Source of the DNA: Mesorhabditis belari
Lineage: Eukaryota > Nematoda > Chromadorea > Rhabditida > Rhabditidae
Length of the DNA stretch: 64,000 nt
Assembly: GCA_958450365.1 (NCBI GenBank)
Contig: CAUEEP010000757.1
Span: 419,001 to 483,000, forward strand
Reading direction: 5' to 3'
Below the pieces are notes generated by a model. The model did not search any database. It was not told the origin of the DNA and saw only the letters and a program-made list of their open reading frames with translations. A program made the translations under genes and the position numbers. Shown here piece after piece: positions 54,250 to 64,000 of the stretch (within the stretch, counting starts at the first letter, position 1; each line of letters opens with the position of its first letter).

Positions 54250-55180
54250 TTGATTATTATTTTACGGATTAGCTACTACTTTGACATCAAACATTTCAAA
54301 TATCAGACATGCTTTGTGTGTTTTTGTCGAGTTTCCGGCGATATTCGTCGTCGCCTCGATGCTTCGAGTTTCCTCATGGGACTTTGTTGCGGCAAGTTAG
54401 CATCAAGAAATTTCCTAGTGATACAATGTTTCCGTTGATTGCTATTTTTCAATGCATCTTTTAAAAATCCAAGCTACTAGTCCGATTTTACTAATTTTCA
54501 GTGTGTCTTCTTGGGCATTTCTCTTCGCTCTCTTTTCTCAAGTGCCATTATCATTTATGCCACTCAAAGTTATCATCGAATCATTCTCAATACAATCATT
54601 CGTTTAAAAATCGTTCAAAAGTTCACATCAAAGCCACAAATCACTTCTGTCTCGAGTTCTAGTTTTAAAATATTGCATTTCAAGGTCAATATATGATTTC
54701 TTGAAAGTCTAATCTACACAAAAACTGATTACGCAAAGAAAAGTCCTAAAAAATAGTTGATCTTTTCTTGCAAATACCATATTCATCTAAATATCATATA
54801 ATAAACAAATAAACGACCGTCGCTCGTCAATCTGTGAAATATGTTGAGTGTTTTGTGTCTAGTTTTTTTCTATTTTTGTTTGTAAGCTTTATAAACGCCT
54901 TGTTTGATGAATAAATGTGTCTTCGGAAAAACTCGGGCTTTTTTAGAAAGGTGCGCTGCAGTGAAAATGGTTTTTGGAAATTTTCGAGAAACAAAATTAC
55001 CAGTGACATTTCTCAAATGCCATCGTCATTTATGCCACTCAAAGTTATCGTCGAATCATTCTCAATGCAATCATTCGTTTAAAAATCGTTCAAAAGTTCA
55101 CATCAAAGCCACAAATCACTTCTGTCTCGAGTTCTAGTTTGAAAATATTGCATTTCAAGGTCAATATATGTTTTCTTGAA
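54250..55180 (+). pseudogene. Duplicated fragments of an unrecognised membrane-protein gene
   Basis: A segment at ~54545-54690 (GCCACTCAAAGTTATCATCG ... GTCAATATATG) is repeated at ~55015-55170 with ~95% identity. In one frame it reads IIIYATQSYHRIILNTIIRL and the donor AAG|GTCAATATATG is kept in both. Upstream at ~54250-54400 is a hydrophobic stretch in a usable frame (LCVFVEFPAIFVVASMLRV). It resembles a piece of a chemoreceptor or other membrane protein but cannot be assembled. Confidence 0.4.
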
Positions 55181-55455
55181 AGGCTAATCGAAAAAGAAAT
55201 TACGCAAAGAAAACCTTCTTGTTTTATGCTCTAGAACAAATAGTTTATCTTTACTTGGGAAACAAAATTACCAGTGACGCGTGTGTATCACAAAAAAAGC
55301 CACAAGAAGAGCATTTCCATTTGCTGCAATCGATTCCAATCTCGGGTCGACTTTTCCCGTTTGATAAACAAAGTTGACCAAACAGAGCTGTGAACGGAAG
55401 AAAGAAAAAAGCCTATAAAAGGGCTGATTGAAAGGATTGAGTAGAACGATTTCAA

Positions 55456-56769
55456 ATGCGGAAGGGTTTCTATATTTTTGCCTTGTGCTTTTCGAGTGTT
55501 TACAGTGCCGGAAAAGGTGAGTTTAAGTTTTACAAGTAACGTTTTATCAAAGCTATAAACTAAAAACGTTATATAGCATAGACGCTAATTTTGCATGATC
55601 GTTTTTAACGCTTATTAGAGATATAATCAAGTGTAATATACCAAGAGATAGTCTCAAATCTCTAGTATATTTTAGTAAAAAAGAAATGTGAGTTTGCGGT
55701 AGGGAAATAAAGATGCTAATGCTTTTTCACTTGTAAAAACTTCAGGATGTGGTGGTTGTTTGGCTAGCGAACCGCTCGGCGTTTCCGGCTTTAACGAAGA
55801 TGAAACAAGGTGGGGAAACATTTATAGAAAAAGAAATCGAAAATAAACATTTTAAGCACTGATTCGAATGGCTGTTTGCGGCGAAATATCACTTGTTTCA
55901 GGCCCAACTATGTGGTTTGTGTGTTTCGGGAGTTTTCCGTTGAAATTAATCAAAGTTTTTTGTTTTCGTTTTTGTCGGACCGTCGGCCGCAAGTATTTAG
56001 AGCTGAATCGTTGTCCCACAGGTCTCCGAACCAAATGGTTACCATCCGGTTGAAAAAGATTGACTTTTGACTCATCAGTGAAAATAACATTTGCCCAATC
56101 GTTGGCGGTCCAACTTGCGTACTTTTTCGGTTTTTGTTTAAAAAAACTGTTTAAGTCTTCTTTTCCGTAAACTTCGGAAACAGTAAAAGACTTAAATTCC
56201 AAAGAAATTGAAGGCCAATTAAGTTTAACGAGAAAGAATTTAGGCAAATTTCCTCGTTTACTCTCGTTAGGCTTACTCGATAGTCAACAGTCAACTCAAG
56301 ACTCAATTTCTCTCACTTAGACCTACAAGACAAGCAACGCGATCGTCAGCCAGGCTTCTCCTTTTCTCGAACTTCAGTGCAACCATGACTCAAAATGGGT
56401 AGAAGCTGAGAGTTTTGCTCGAGGATTCAATTGGCCTTTCAGCGAGGTTGACTGTCACAATTCGACCCAACCGGTTCGTTGTCCGGGTTTTTTCTTGGCT
56501 TTGTTGTTCTTACAGTTTTACCCCATTTTTAGCCAAAACCCAAATCCGTGTGCAGTTTACCGGGAAACCCAAAAGAAGAGTTCACTTGTTTGTAGGAAAC
56601 ATTCTCTATTCAATCATTTTCTATCCTTTTTAGAGCCTATTTTCCGATGTGGTTTTACGACAAAGAAAACAACGAATGTAAAAAGTTTATCTATGGTGGA
56701 TGTGGTGGAAATGAAAATCGTTTCGGATCAAAGGAGGAATGCGAAAAGATTTGCAAGAAAGAAAAATAA
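55456..56769 (+). CDS. Secreted Kunitz/BPTI-domain protein, copy 1
   Basis: Exon 55456-55516 encodes a signal peptide (MRKGFYIFALCFSSVYSAG). Exon 55746-55809 adds CGGCLASEPLGVSGFNEDE. Exon 56403-56473 (SFARGFNWPFSEVDCHNSTQ), 56533-56591 and 56634-56769 follow. The last two give CSLPGNPKEEFTCLAYFPM then WFYDKENNECKKFIYGGC and NRFGSKEECEKIC: a full six-cysteine Kunitz domain with C14-L15-A16 at the reactive site and the F-x-Y-G-G-C core. Kunitz proteins usually inhibit serine proteases; leucine at P1 would point to chymotrypsin- or elastase-like targets (inference). The junction between exon 2 and exon 3 does not agree in phase, and a Tc1-like transposase fragment (55852-56247) lies between them, so the 5' link is uncertain. 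Confidence 0.75.
55852..56247 (-). pseudogene. Tc1-like transposase fragment
   Basis: Minus strand reads WANVIFTDESKVNLFQPDGN followed by HLVRRPVGQRF, the first catalytic-aspartate region of Tc1-family (DD34E) transposases, with flanking part-domain sequence. The frame then drifts and stops; the catalytic end and the DNA-binding half are missing. It lies in an intron of the Kunitz gene, opposite strand. Confidence 0.75.
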
Positions 56770-57252
56770 GTGATTGAATAAAGGGCGAGAGATTTGTTGT
56801 AACAGAAAGTTCAAGCAACGTACAGAGCAGCTATTTAAACATTTGACAATCGGTTGCACACCTTGTAGACGGTTGATTGATTGTTATGTTTTCACTGGTT
56901 TGCGTGTGAAATCAACTCGATTTTATCTGCTTCTCCCACTCACTAGTGCTTACACAAACTTTCGTCAATGTCATCACCAAACAGACGATTGATTTGCATG
57001 CTATTGCTCACTTTTTAAATGCTCTGTTGAACATTCATTAACAAAGAGATTTCTGCGATTTTCGCGTAATTTATTGCCAAAGCTTTGGAGGAGCTTTGGG
57101 GTCTTTTTATTAAAGTCATGTAAATTTCATTTAAACTTTCTCAAACAATCAAATAAACGGTTGACTGTCACAATTCGACCCAACCAGTTTGTTTTTTGGT
57201 GTTCTTGTTCTTACAGTCTTTCTCTATTTTAGCCAAAAGCTGAGACTCTCAG

Positions 57253-57613
57253 AAGCTGACAGTTTTGCTCGAGGATTCAATTGGCCTTTCAGCGAGGTTG
57301 ACTGTCACAATTCGACCCAACCGGTTCGTTGTTTTCTTCTTGGTGTTGTTGTTCTTACAGTTTTACCCATTTTTAGCCAAAATCCAAATCCGTGTGCAGT
57401 TTATCGGGAAATCCAAAAGAAGAGATGGCTTTTTTGTCGGAAACATTCGCTATTCAAACATTTTCTATCCTTTTTAGAGCCTATTTTCCTATGTGGTTTT
57501 ACGACAAAGAAAACAACGAATGTAAAAAGTTTATCTATGGTGGATGCGGTGAAAATGAAAATCGTTTCGAATCAAAAGAGGAATGCGAAAAGATTTGCAA
57601 GAAAGAAAAATAA
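57253..57613 (+). CDS. Kunitz-domain gene, partial second copy lacking one cysteine
   Basis: Exons 57253-57323, 57377-57435 and 57478-57613 repeat the last three exons of copy 1 with ~90% identity. The domain reads CSLSGNPKEEMAFLAYFPM and WFYDKENNECKKFIYGGC. The cysteine at the BPTI Cys14 position is Phe (TGT to TTT), leaving its partner in YGGC unpaired. No signal-peptide exon is found for this copy; a stub of the SEVDCHNSTQP exon precedes it at ~57160-57182. It may be an alternative 3' end, a partial gene or a dead copy. Confidence 0.6.
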
Positions 57614-58000
57614 GTGACATTGTTGAATAAACGAGAGCTTTGTTGTAACAGAAAGTTCAAGTGATGTACAAAGCAGCTATTTAAACATTTGACAATCGGT
57701 TGCACACCTTGTAGTTGGTTCAGTTGATTGACTGTTATGTTTTCATTGGTTTGGGTGTGAAATCTTAATATAAACCAATATTTTACAGTTTTGTTTGAAA
57801 ATTTATTTCCTTAATAAAATAGGAAAACAAGTTTCTTTTTCTTTTTTCTATAATCAATTCTTTGCTTTTTAAATAGGCAATTATCGGGGAGACATGGGAA
57901 TTTTCAAATTTTTTGAGAAACAGGTGCCTATTTTTGAGAAGTTTTTTTCAGAATTCATTTTCTCATATACTCAAATTTCTTGAAATCAAACAATTTCTGA

Positions 58001-58851
58001 ATGAGTAAGATGAATTTTCTGATGTTTATCGTCTTTGGATTGATTGTGATGGCTTATGGACAGGAGAAAATCGTTGCTACAGGTTATTTAACATTCAAAT
58101 CATGCACTTAGATTAGAAACAAGATTAAACTAAACATATAGTTGTATGAAAGTTTCATTGTTGATTTTCAGGTATGATGAAACAGAGTCCAAACAGTGGG
58201 GCAAAGCAACACAATGATGAAACGATACAAATGGTGAGTAAAGAATTCGGATTACTGCAAATTTCCGTTTCGTTACTTCTAGAAAGTATTCAATTGACAA
58301 GATTGAATACTTTAAATTCAAAATCTTTTAAGATAAATAACTCTTAGTTTCATATACTTTAGTTGGATTGTAAGTTACAATACTAGATACCATATTTTCT
58401 CTAATAGTAGTGCCGAGCCGAGTTGATGACTATTTTACAGTTTCTAAGTTTTCCTAGAAGCTCAACACAGAAATCTCCCACTAGATCTCATCATCAGCTA
58501 CATTTTCTGACCCCACATTGATAGGTTCTGATAAGCGGTTCTCGAGATTTCGAGGAATTTAGACGACGATCAGGGGGTACTACTATTAGAGAGAATACGG
58601 TTACTGTTCAAGTAAACTCTTCACTGAATTCACAATTATTGAATTGAATTGTTATCTGGCTTGATTTAATTAGATTTTTAGGTTTTTAAAAAGCTCAAAG
58701 TAATGAATCCTTTCAGATGCACGACGCTCAAGAGGAGAGCATTCAAAAATCAAACTTTTCAATCTCATCATGGCAAGATTTGATGAAAGAAAGAGTTGAA
58801 AATCATTTCAAAGAAGACACACAAGGAGGAGACAATTCAACCAGTCATTGA
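58001..58851 (+). CDS. Small secreted protein, 92 aa, three exons
   Basis: Exons 58001-58082, 58172-58233 and 58717-58851 join in phase. A signal peptide (MSKMNFLMFIVFGLIVMAYG, or from the second Met at 58010) is followed by a polar, Gln/Asn/Ser-rich mature part ending SWQDLMKERVENHFKEDTQG. No cysteine in the mature part. No family recognised. Intron 2 contains a family-E MITE. Confidence 0.65.
58389..58601. mobile_element. MITE family E, copy 3
   Basis: ACCATATTTTCTCTAATAG at the left and CTATTAGAGAGAATACGGT at the right, same interior as the other copies. Confidence 0.85.
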
Positions 58852-59452
58852 ATCAAACGAGAACTTTGACATCTGTCTTTAACTTTTATCGATTAAATTG
58901 TCAAAATTGTGTTGCATAAATGTTAATTTGATTGTTTTTATGGAAATAGTAAAGGACACATTGCTTTTTCGTCATCAAATTCAGCTTTTAAGATAATAAA
59001 AAGCGATTTAACGCTAAATTTTCTTATAAAAGCTTGTAATTATACCAAGTTTATGTTAAATTTATGGCTTTACAAGGGAAAAAAATAGGGATTAATTGAC
59101 AATAAAATAGCCAGAATCAATCAAAATACCTAAATCGCTTGAGTTTCTTTAAATTTCTTGAATTTCTTGAATTTCTCTCAAAAACTATCTGAATTTTGTG
59201 AAATTTTGAATTAAATCTAGCCAGTCAAAAGGAATCAAAAGTGATTTTTTTTTGCTTTAAACCCTTTTCTAGATGAATTACAAGATTAATTAAAGCTAAA
59301 AACGCAAAACTTAGAGCTCTAAAAAGCGAGTTGTAATTGGAAAATCGATTCTGTTTTTTTTTTCGTGGAAAAATGTTTTCTAGACCGAAATTTTATCTAG
59401 ATTTATCTAGATTTCGAATCAAATGAGATCTTTCTTTCTTTTTCATAATCTT

Positions 59453-59996
59453 TTGGGTGGGACAAATGCGACCTTTTTTTTGCGCACCTGGACATTTGCG
59501 CACTTTTTTTGCTGGAAAAGGCCTTAGGAAAAGTCGTAGAGCTTCAAAAATGTTTTCACAGAAGGGAATCGTATGCGTAGATTCCGAATTTCGACAAATC
59601 AAAGCAAATCAGACCTCGCTGACACGTTAAATTTGAGCTAAAAGGCAAAAACTACGCAACTTAACGCTTTTCTGCAGTTTTTGCCTTTTAGCCCAAATTT
59701 GACGTGTCAGCGAGGTCTGATTTGCTTTGATTTGTCGAAATTCGGAATCTACGCATACGATTCCCTTAGCCTAGGCTTAGGCTTAGGCTTAGGCTTAAGC
59801 TAGGCTTAGGCTTAGGCTTAGGCTCAGGCTCAGGCTTAGGCTTAGGCTTAGGCAAACGATTCCGCATACGATTCCGATTCCCTTCTATGAAAACATTTTT
59901 GAAGCTCTACGACCTTTCCTAAGGCCTTTTCCAGCAAAAAAAAGGCGCGCAAATGTCCAGGTGCGCAAAAAAAAGGTTGCATTTGTCCCACTCCCA
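59453..59996. mobile_element. Foldback MITE family A, copy 3, with telomeric-repeat insertion
   Basis: A palindrome with GTGGGACAAATGCGACC at the left and GCATTTGTCCCACTCCC at the right. A (TTAGGC)n array lies in the right arm at 59765-59854. Confidence 0.85.
59765..59854 (+). repeat. Interstitial telomeric array (TTAGGC)n
   Basis: About 15 units, mostly perfect TTAGGC with two TCAGGC, inserted in a MITE arm. GCATACGATTCC and ATTCCCTT occur on both sides, a partial duplication of the arm sequence. Confidence 0.9.
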
Positions 59997-60403
59997 TCTT
60001 TTCTACTTTCTACTTTTTTTTTTCTGATAAAAACAGATGAAACTTTAACTTCTTTTGATTTCCATAATACTCATCTTCTCACGATTTTAGAAATATATCT
60101 AATTGGTTAAAAAAAAAAATGGAACAATAAGAGATGATTAGTGAGAGCACGAGGTTTTGTTTTGTGTCGTCTCGTGTTTTGGAGGCCAAAAATGAGTGCA
60201 TTATATAAAAATTGTCTGAATTCTATGAAATTCAACAAAAGCACCGATCTTTGGATTTCCAAATTGAGTGAAATTTTCTGGGATTTTCTGGGAATCAAGA
60301 CTAGAATTTTTGCTCTGAGAATGAACAAAGATTATAGTCTTGTAGAGAGCTTAATTCTATAGAAATTCTTAATTCTATAAGAGCTTAATTCTATAGAATT
60401 ACA

Positions 60404-60725
60404 GGGTGCGGCAAAAGTTTGGAGCCGCTTCTTAAGATAGTTAAAGGTTTAAAAACTAGCTTTAAAAAGTTAAAAATTAATAACAAACTCTTTATTCGAA
60501 TCATAACAACAAATAACTTCTAACAAATGCTCGAAATTTCCACCATCCGCTTCGATACACCTCTTTAAACGCTTTGGGAAGTTCCTCACGATGGTGGCGC
60601 ACGCTTAAACAGTTATTTCATCCCAGACTCGTTTCAGAGCAGATTTTAAAGCATCCACTGTTTGATACGTCTTCATCGAGATCTTGCCTTCCAAAATAGC
60701 CCAAACGGTGTAATCTATAGAATTC
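60404..60725 (-). pseudogene. Tc1/mariner-type transposase, decayed C-terminus and terminal repeat
   Basis: Minus strand reads DYTVWAILEGKISMKTYQTV, VDALKSALKRVWDEIT, a stop, then FPKRLKRCIEADGGNFEH: the usual C-terminus of this transposase group. The terminal repeat TACAGGGTGCGGCAAAAGTT is at 60404. Confidence 0.8.
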
Positions 60726-60976
60726 TACAATTCTATAGAATTATATCTAAATTATAAGCGCCTGTGATGCAAGTCATTGAATATTTGTGCTTCTGAAAGT
60801 TTTAACTTCAGAAATTGATTCAAGATCAACCAAATAACTGGGAAATTGAAAGAAATTTATAAAAAAAAAGATAAAAAGTAATTATTCACTGTTTTTCAAC
60901 AACAAATTCAACAAATTAATGTAATAAAGTTAAGGTTTTTTGCACAAATAAACAAAGGTATCTTTAGTTCCCTCAT

Positions 60977-61363
60977 TCACAAATAAATCCATTGAATATC
61001 AATAGGATAAACTCCTTCAAGTATAGCTTCCATAAAACTGGTTGAAAAGGTCCAAAATGAAAATGTTTCACTAAAAAAGCATACAAATTTCGGTCGGTTC
61101 TCATCTCCATCATCTTTCCCTTTATCATTCTTTTGCGAACCGTATTAGTAGGGCTTGGAATAAGCTTGTATAACCTATTGCCGGCCTTTGCTCGAGTATG
61201 CCCACCATCGTATGGTCACCTTCCATTAAGAAACTTAAAACTAAACAAAGGTATCTTCAGTTCCCTCATTCACAAATAAACCCATTGAATATCAATAGGA
61301 TAAACTCCTTCAAGTATAGCTTCGATAAAATTGCTTGAAAATGTCCAAAATAAAAATGTTTCA
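60977..61363 (-). CDS. Duplicated terminal exon of an unrecognised gene
   Basis: Two minus-strand exons, 61363-61270 and 61070-60977, each have a TTTTTTAG acceptor and 94 nt to a stop. They encode FSFWTFSTSFMEAILEGVYP-type tails that differ by a few conservative changes (T/S, S/N, M/I, I/V). A LINE fragment lies between them. Upstream exons were not found. Confidence 0.4.
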
Positions 61364-62240
61364 CTAAAAAAGCATACACTCATTGTCTCTCTTCTTCTCT
61401 TATTCCAAATTATGAGACTAGACTTATCGTTTTTGATTTAAAACCCCTTTTATATCGCCGTATTTACTTTGATCTTATTTTTTGCTAGAAAATTCTTTTC
61501 CACCCTAAGTCGCATCCAGAATTTCAAAACCTCTTGAAAATTGTGGAAATTCCTAGAAGTAAACGTCGTGATCCTTATCAAATTTCGGTCGGTTCTCATT
61601 CCCATCATCTTTCCCTTTATCATTCTTTTGCAAACCGTATTAGTAGGGTTTGGAATAAGCTCCCGTCCGGTATCTTCTCGTCTGTAAGAAAATTGAAAGT
61701 ATCTGTAAACGGATTAGATCTTATTGCCATGTCAAATCTGCCTGTGGCGAATTGCCACTGCTCTGCAGTTAGTCAAAAATTCAATACACAAGTTAAAATT
61801 CAAAGTTGATGGATAAACTACCGTAATCAGTCACTAGACAAACTAAATGAAATTCTACATCTGGTTATATCCACCTAGAAATACACGTAGTGATCCTTAT
61901 CAAATTTCGGTCAGTTCTCATCCCCATCATCTTTCCCTTTATCATTCTTTTGCAAACCGTATTAGTAGGGTTTGGAATAAGCTCCCGTCTGGTATCTTCT
62001 CATCTGTAGGGAAATTGAAAGTATCTTTAAACGAATTAGATCTTCTTGCCATGTAAAATCTGCTCTATATTTAATCTTTTTATACCTTTGTTTCCTAACT
62101 GTAGCCTTACTAGAGCCCCCCGCCCTCGAACTTTATTCGTACCAGGGAATTTTGAAATACTAATGTTTTTTAAGGCGCGAAAAATGTCTGATGACCAGAT
62201 GTACAGCTACTAATGACGTTTATTTGCAAACTTTTTGCAA
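61085..62240 (+). mobile_element. Three LINE 3' fragments
   Basis: Copies at 61085-~61240 (short, diverged), 61501-61810 and 61862-62240 contain DPYQISVGS, SLYHSFANRISRVWNKLPSG and a Leu-rich end. The last carries the 3' tail ACATCTGGTCATC (complement) also found at 45690. All are 5'-truncated. Confidence 0.65.
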
Positions 62241-62680
62241 ACTTTTCAAAGATTTTCATTAAGATCAATTTGTTAAATAGAATTTAATAAAAATTTACAA
62301 ATTTTTCAGAATTTTGTCACAAAACTCCTCTTCAAAATATTCAAAATATTTTTTTTTCAATAATTTTCTGAAATAGGAAAATGAGGGTTGTTTTTCTTCT
62401 GAAAAGCAACGAAAATATTATTGCTGAATTGTGATGACGTTAATGATTCTTGTCGAGACTGGCTAATAAACACATTTTCAAAAACAGACCTGAGTATTTG
62501 TGTTTATCTAAATTTAAATCAAATAAATCAAAATCCTTTATTCGCATATAAAAACCAAAAAGTAATTGAAAACAATGGAAAAACAATAAGATTATTTTGA
62601 AAAATTATCGTCCAATCATTGGCAACGAGCCTCCGCCTAGAAATGATCAATTTGTTTAGTTTTCTAATGTAAAATATACC

Positions 62681-62899
62681 CCGTATTTTCTCTAATAGTA
62701 GTGCACCCCGGCAAGCCAAGTTGATGACGATTTTACGGTTTTCAAGCTTTTGGAGAAGCTCAACACTCAAATCCCCCACTAGATCTCATCGTCAGCTACA
62801 TTTTCCGACCCCACACCGATAGGTTCTGATAAGCGGTTCTCGAGATTTCGAGGAATTTAGGGGACGCTCAAGGTGCACTACTATTAGAGAGAATACAGG
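62681..62899. mobile_element. MITE family E, copy 4
   Basis: CCGTATTTTCTCTAATAGTA at the left and CTATTAGAGAGAATAC at the right. Confidence 0.85.
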
Positions 62900-63010
62900 A
62901 TTCGGCCATCACTGGATTCAGTTAAAACTATTGTAATCTAGAAATTAAATGCCTAAGAAAGAGGTATGACCTCACAGATGTTACCTTAATCTGCCAAAGT
63001 TGCTTGCTCT

Positions 63011-63224
63011 ATTCTTTTTCTCTCTAATAGTAGTGCCGAGCTAAGTTGATGACTGGTTTACGTTTTCCAAGCTTTTGCAGAAGCTCAACACTCAAATCCC
63101 CCACAAGATCTCATCGTCAGCTACATTTTCCGATCCCACATCGATAGATTCTGATAAGCGGTTCTCGAGATTTCGAGGAATTTAGGCAAAGCTCAGGGTG
63201 CACTATTATTAGAGAGAATACGGT
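63011..63224. mobile_element. MITE family E, copy 5
   Basis: Same interior as copy 4; left end shortened to TTTTTCTCTCTAATAG, right end ATTAGAGAGAATACGGTA. Confidence 0.8.
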
Positions 63225-63359
63225 AAATGTTATGCGAATTTCTTGATTTTTAGGTGTTTATTGTTTTTCTATCTTTTGATTATTTTGATTATTAGCATTC
63301 TAAATTGATATAGAAACGGTTATCGGCGATTTGATACCCGCCCCACCCCTTTTCCCATT

Positions 63360-63518
63360 AACAATCTAACTTTGAGCTTAAATTTCTTGGTGTTGGGCTG
63401 TTGAATTGAAATATTCTTGATATTAGATGCGTCAAGTATTTCTCTCTTGATTTCTACAAAAACTATTTGAATTGAATGACCCAACACCAAGAAATTTGAG
63501 CTTAAAGTTAGATTGTCA
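63360..63518. mobile_element. Small foldback, ~160 bp
   Basis: ACAATCTAACTTTGAGCTTA ... CTTGGTGTTGGG at the left and its complement at the right form ~40-bp arms with one short gap. The minus-strand open frame across it mirrors the repeat. Confidence 0.7.
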
Positions 63519-63825
63519 ATGGAAAACATCAAATTTTCCACAATTACACGGCGTTTTAATGATACTAATGATAATGATTGGAGTAATACTTTGAATACGC
63601 TTTTTAGAAAAGGTTTTAGTTGAAAGGAATAAACTTTGCCGTGAGTTCTATTTGGTAAAGTCGTCAAGAAACCTAATAAAGATCTGAAATGAGTTCTCGA
63701 AAACGTTTTCGTTTTTGAAAACTACTATAGCCGTTGCTTTTTCTTAGATTTAAACATTTAGAATGAAATTTTACAATTGAGAATCCGCAAAAAACCCTAG
63801 AGAAACTCTTTCCCAAATCACTGAC

Positions 63826-64000
63826 CAAGCATTTGTGGTTGTCGAGCATATTTCCTCAGCAAATCTTTCTCGAAATAGAAAGGAGCTTTTTCTATTTTGT
63901 CTAAAATTACTTTTATTGAAGAAGAATGTTTAAGAATTTAAAGAAATCTTTAAAGATTTACCTCCAAATACACAAAATCGAGCCTCAGCAAATAGGAAGA
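63826..64000 (-). CDS. Gene running off the right edge, two exons seen
   Basis: Exon from the edge to 63962 (AEARFCVFG) and exon 63900-63826 (DKIEKAPFYFEKDLLRKYAR) join in phase 1 with GTAAAT/TTTTAG borders; a GTCAGTG donor follows. No family recognised from ~37 residues. Downstream exons were not found. Confidence 0.45.

Overview
The window looks like a stretch of nematode nuclear genome, probably from a rhabditid. The evidence is AT-rich sequence, many 36-60 nt introns with GT/GC...TTTTCAG-type borders, arrays of the nematode telomere hexamer TTAGGC, an Srh-type serpentine receptor, nematode-style secreted proteins, and a very high load of Tc1/mariner-type and piggyBac-like elements. Most open frames in the raw sequence are single exons, shadows or transposon pieces, so I rebuilt gene models by following splice sites and reading phase by hand.

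Left third (1-24.2 kb). A Tc1/mariner transposase runs off the left edge. A four-exon gene (5.8-9.0 kb, minus) encodes a 235-residue secreted protein with two copies of a helical repeat. A six-exon GAPR-1-type CAP gene (9.6-14.0 kb, minus) follows; its largest intron holds an 18S rRNA fragment and a MITE. A poorly resolved gene at 14.2-15.7 kb is interrupted by a piggyBac-like MITE flanked by TTAA. A gene of about 28 exons (16.3-24.2 kb, minus) encodes a secreted EGF plus von Willebrand A-like protein. Its introns have collected mariner relics, minisatellites, a telomeric-repeat insertion and a perfect hairpin.

Middle (24.2-43 kb). Two related copies of an unrecognised minus-strand gene flank a 2.5 kb long inverted repeat. 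On the plus strand come an intronless PUB+UBX (UBXN6/UBXD1-like) gene and a multi-exon gene with an in-frame TAA that a 36-nt intron could remove. A broken, duplicated C-type lectin gene and a five-exon small secreted protein gene are on the minus strand.

Right third (43-64 kb). A divergent cyclin gene (minus), a 1.3 kb terminal-inverted-repeat element, and an apparently decayed Srh-like receptor whose last exon is duplicated around a mariner MITE. Then come several very small secreted or membrane protein genes, two Kunitz-domain copies (the second has lost a disulphide cysteine), and a repeat-rich tail with LINE 3' ends, foldback MITEs, another telomeric array and a gene running off the right edge.

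At least seven foldback/MITE families (A-G below) recur, and many sit inside introns a few bases from splice sites. Long inverted repeats of this kind can give double-stranded RNA if transcribed. I see no bacterial-style operon, CRISPR array or intact autonomous element. The best candidates for something undescribed are the two-repeat secreted protein, the 141-residue cysteine-containing secreted protein, and the telomeric-repeat insertions flanked by duplicated target sequence.
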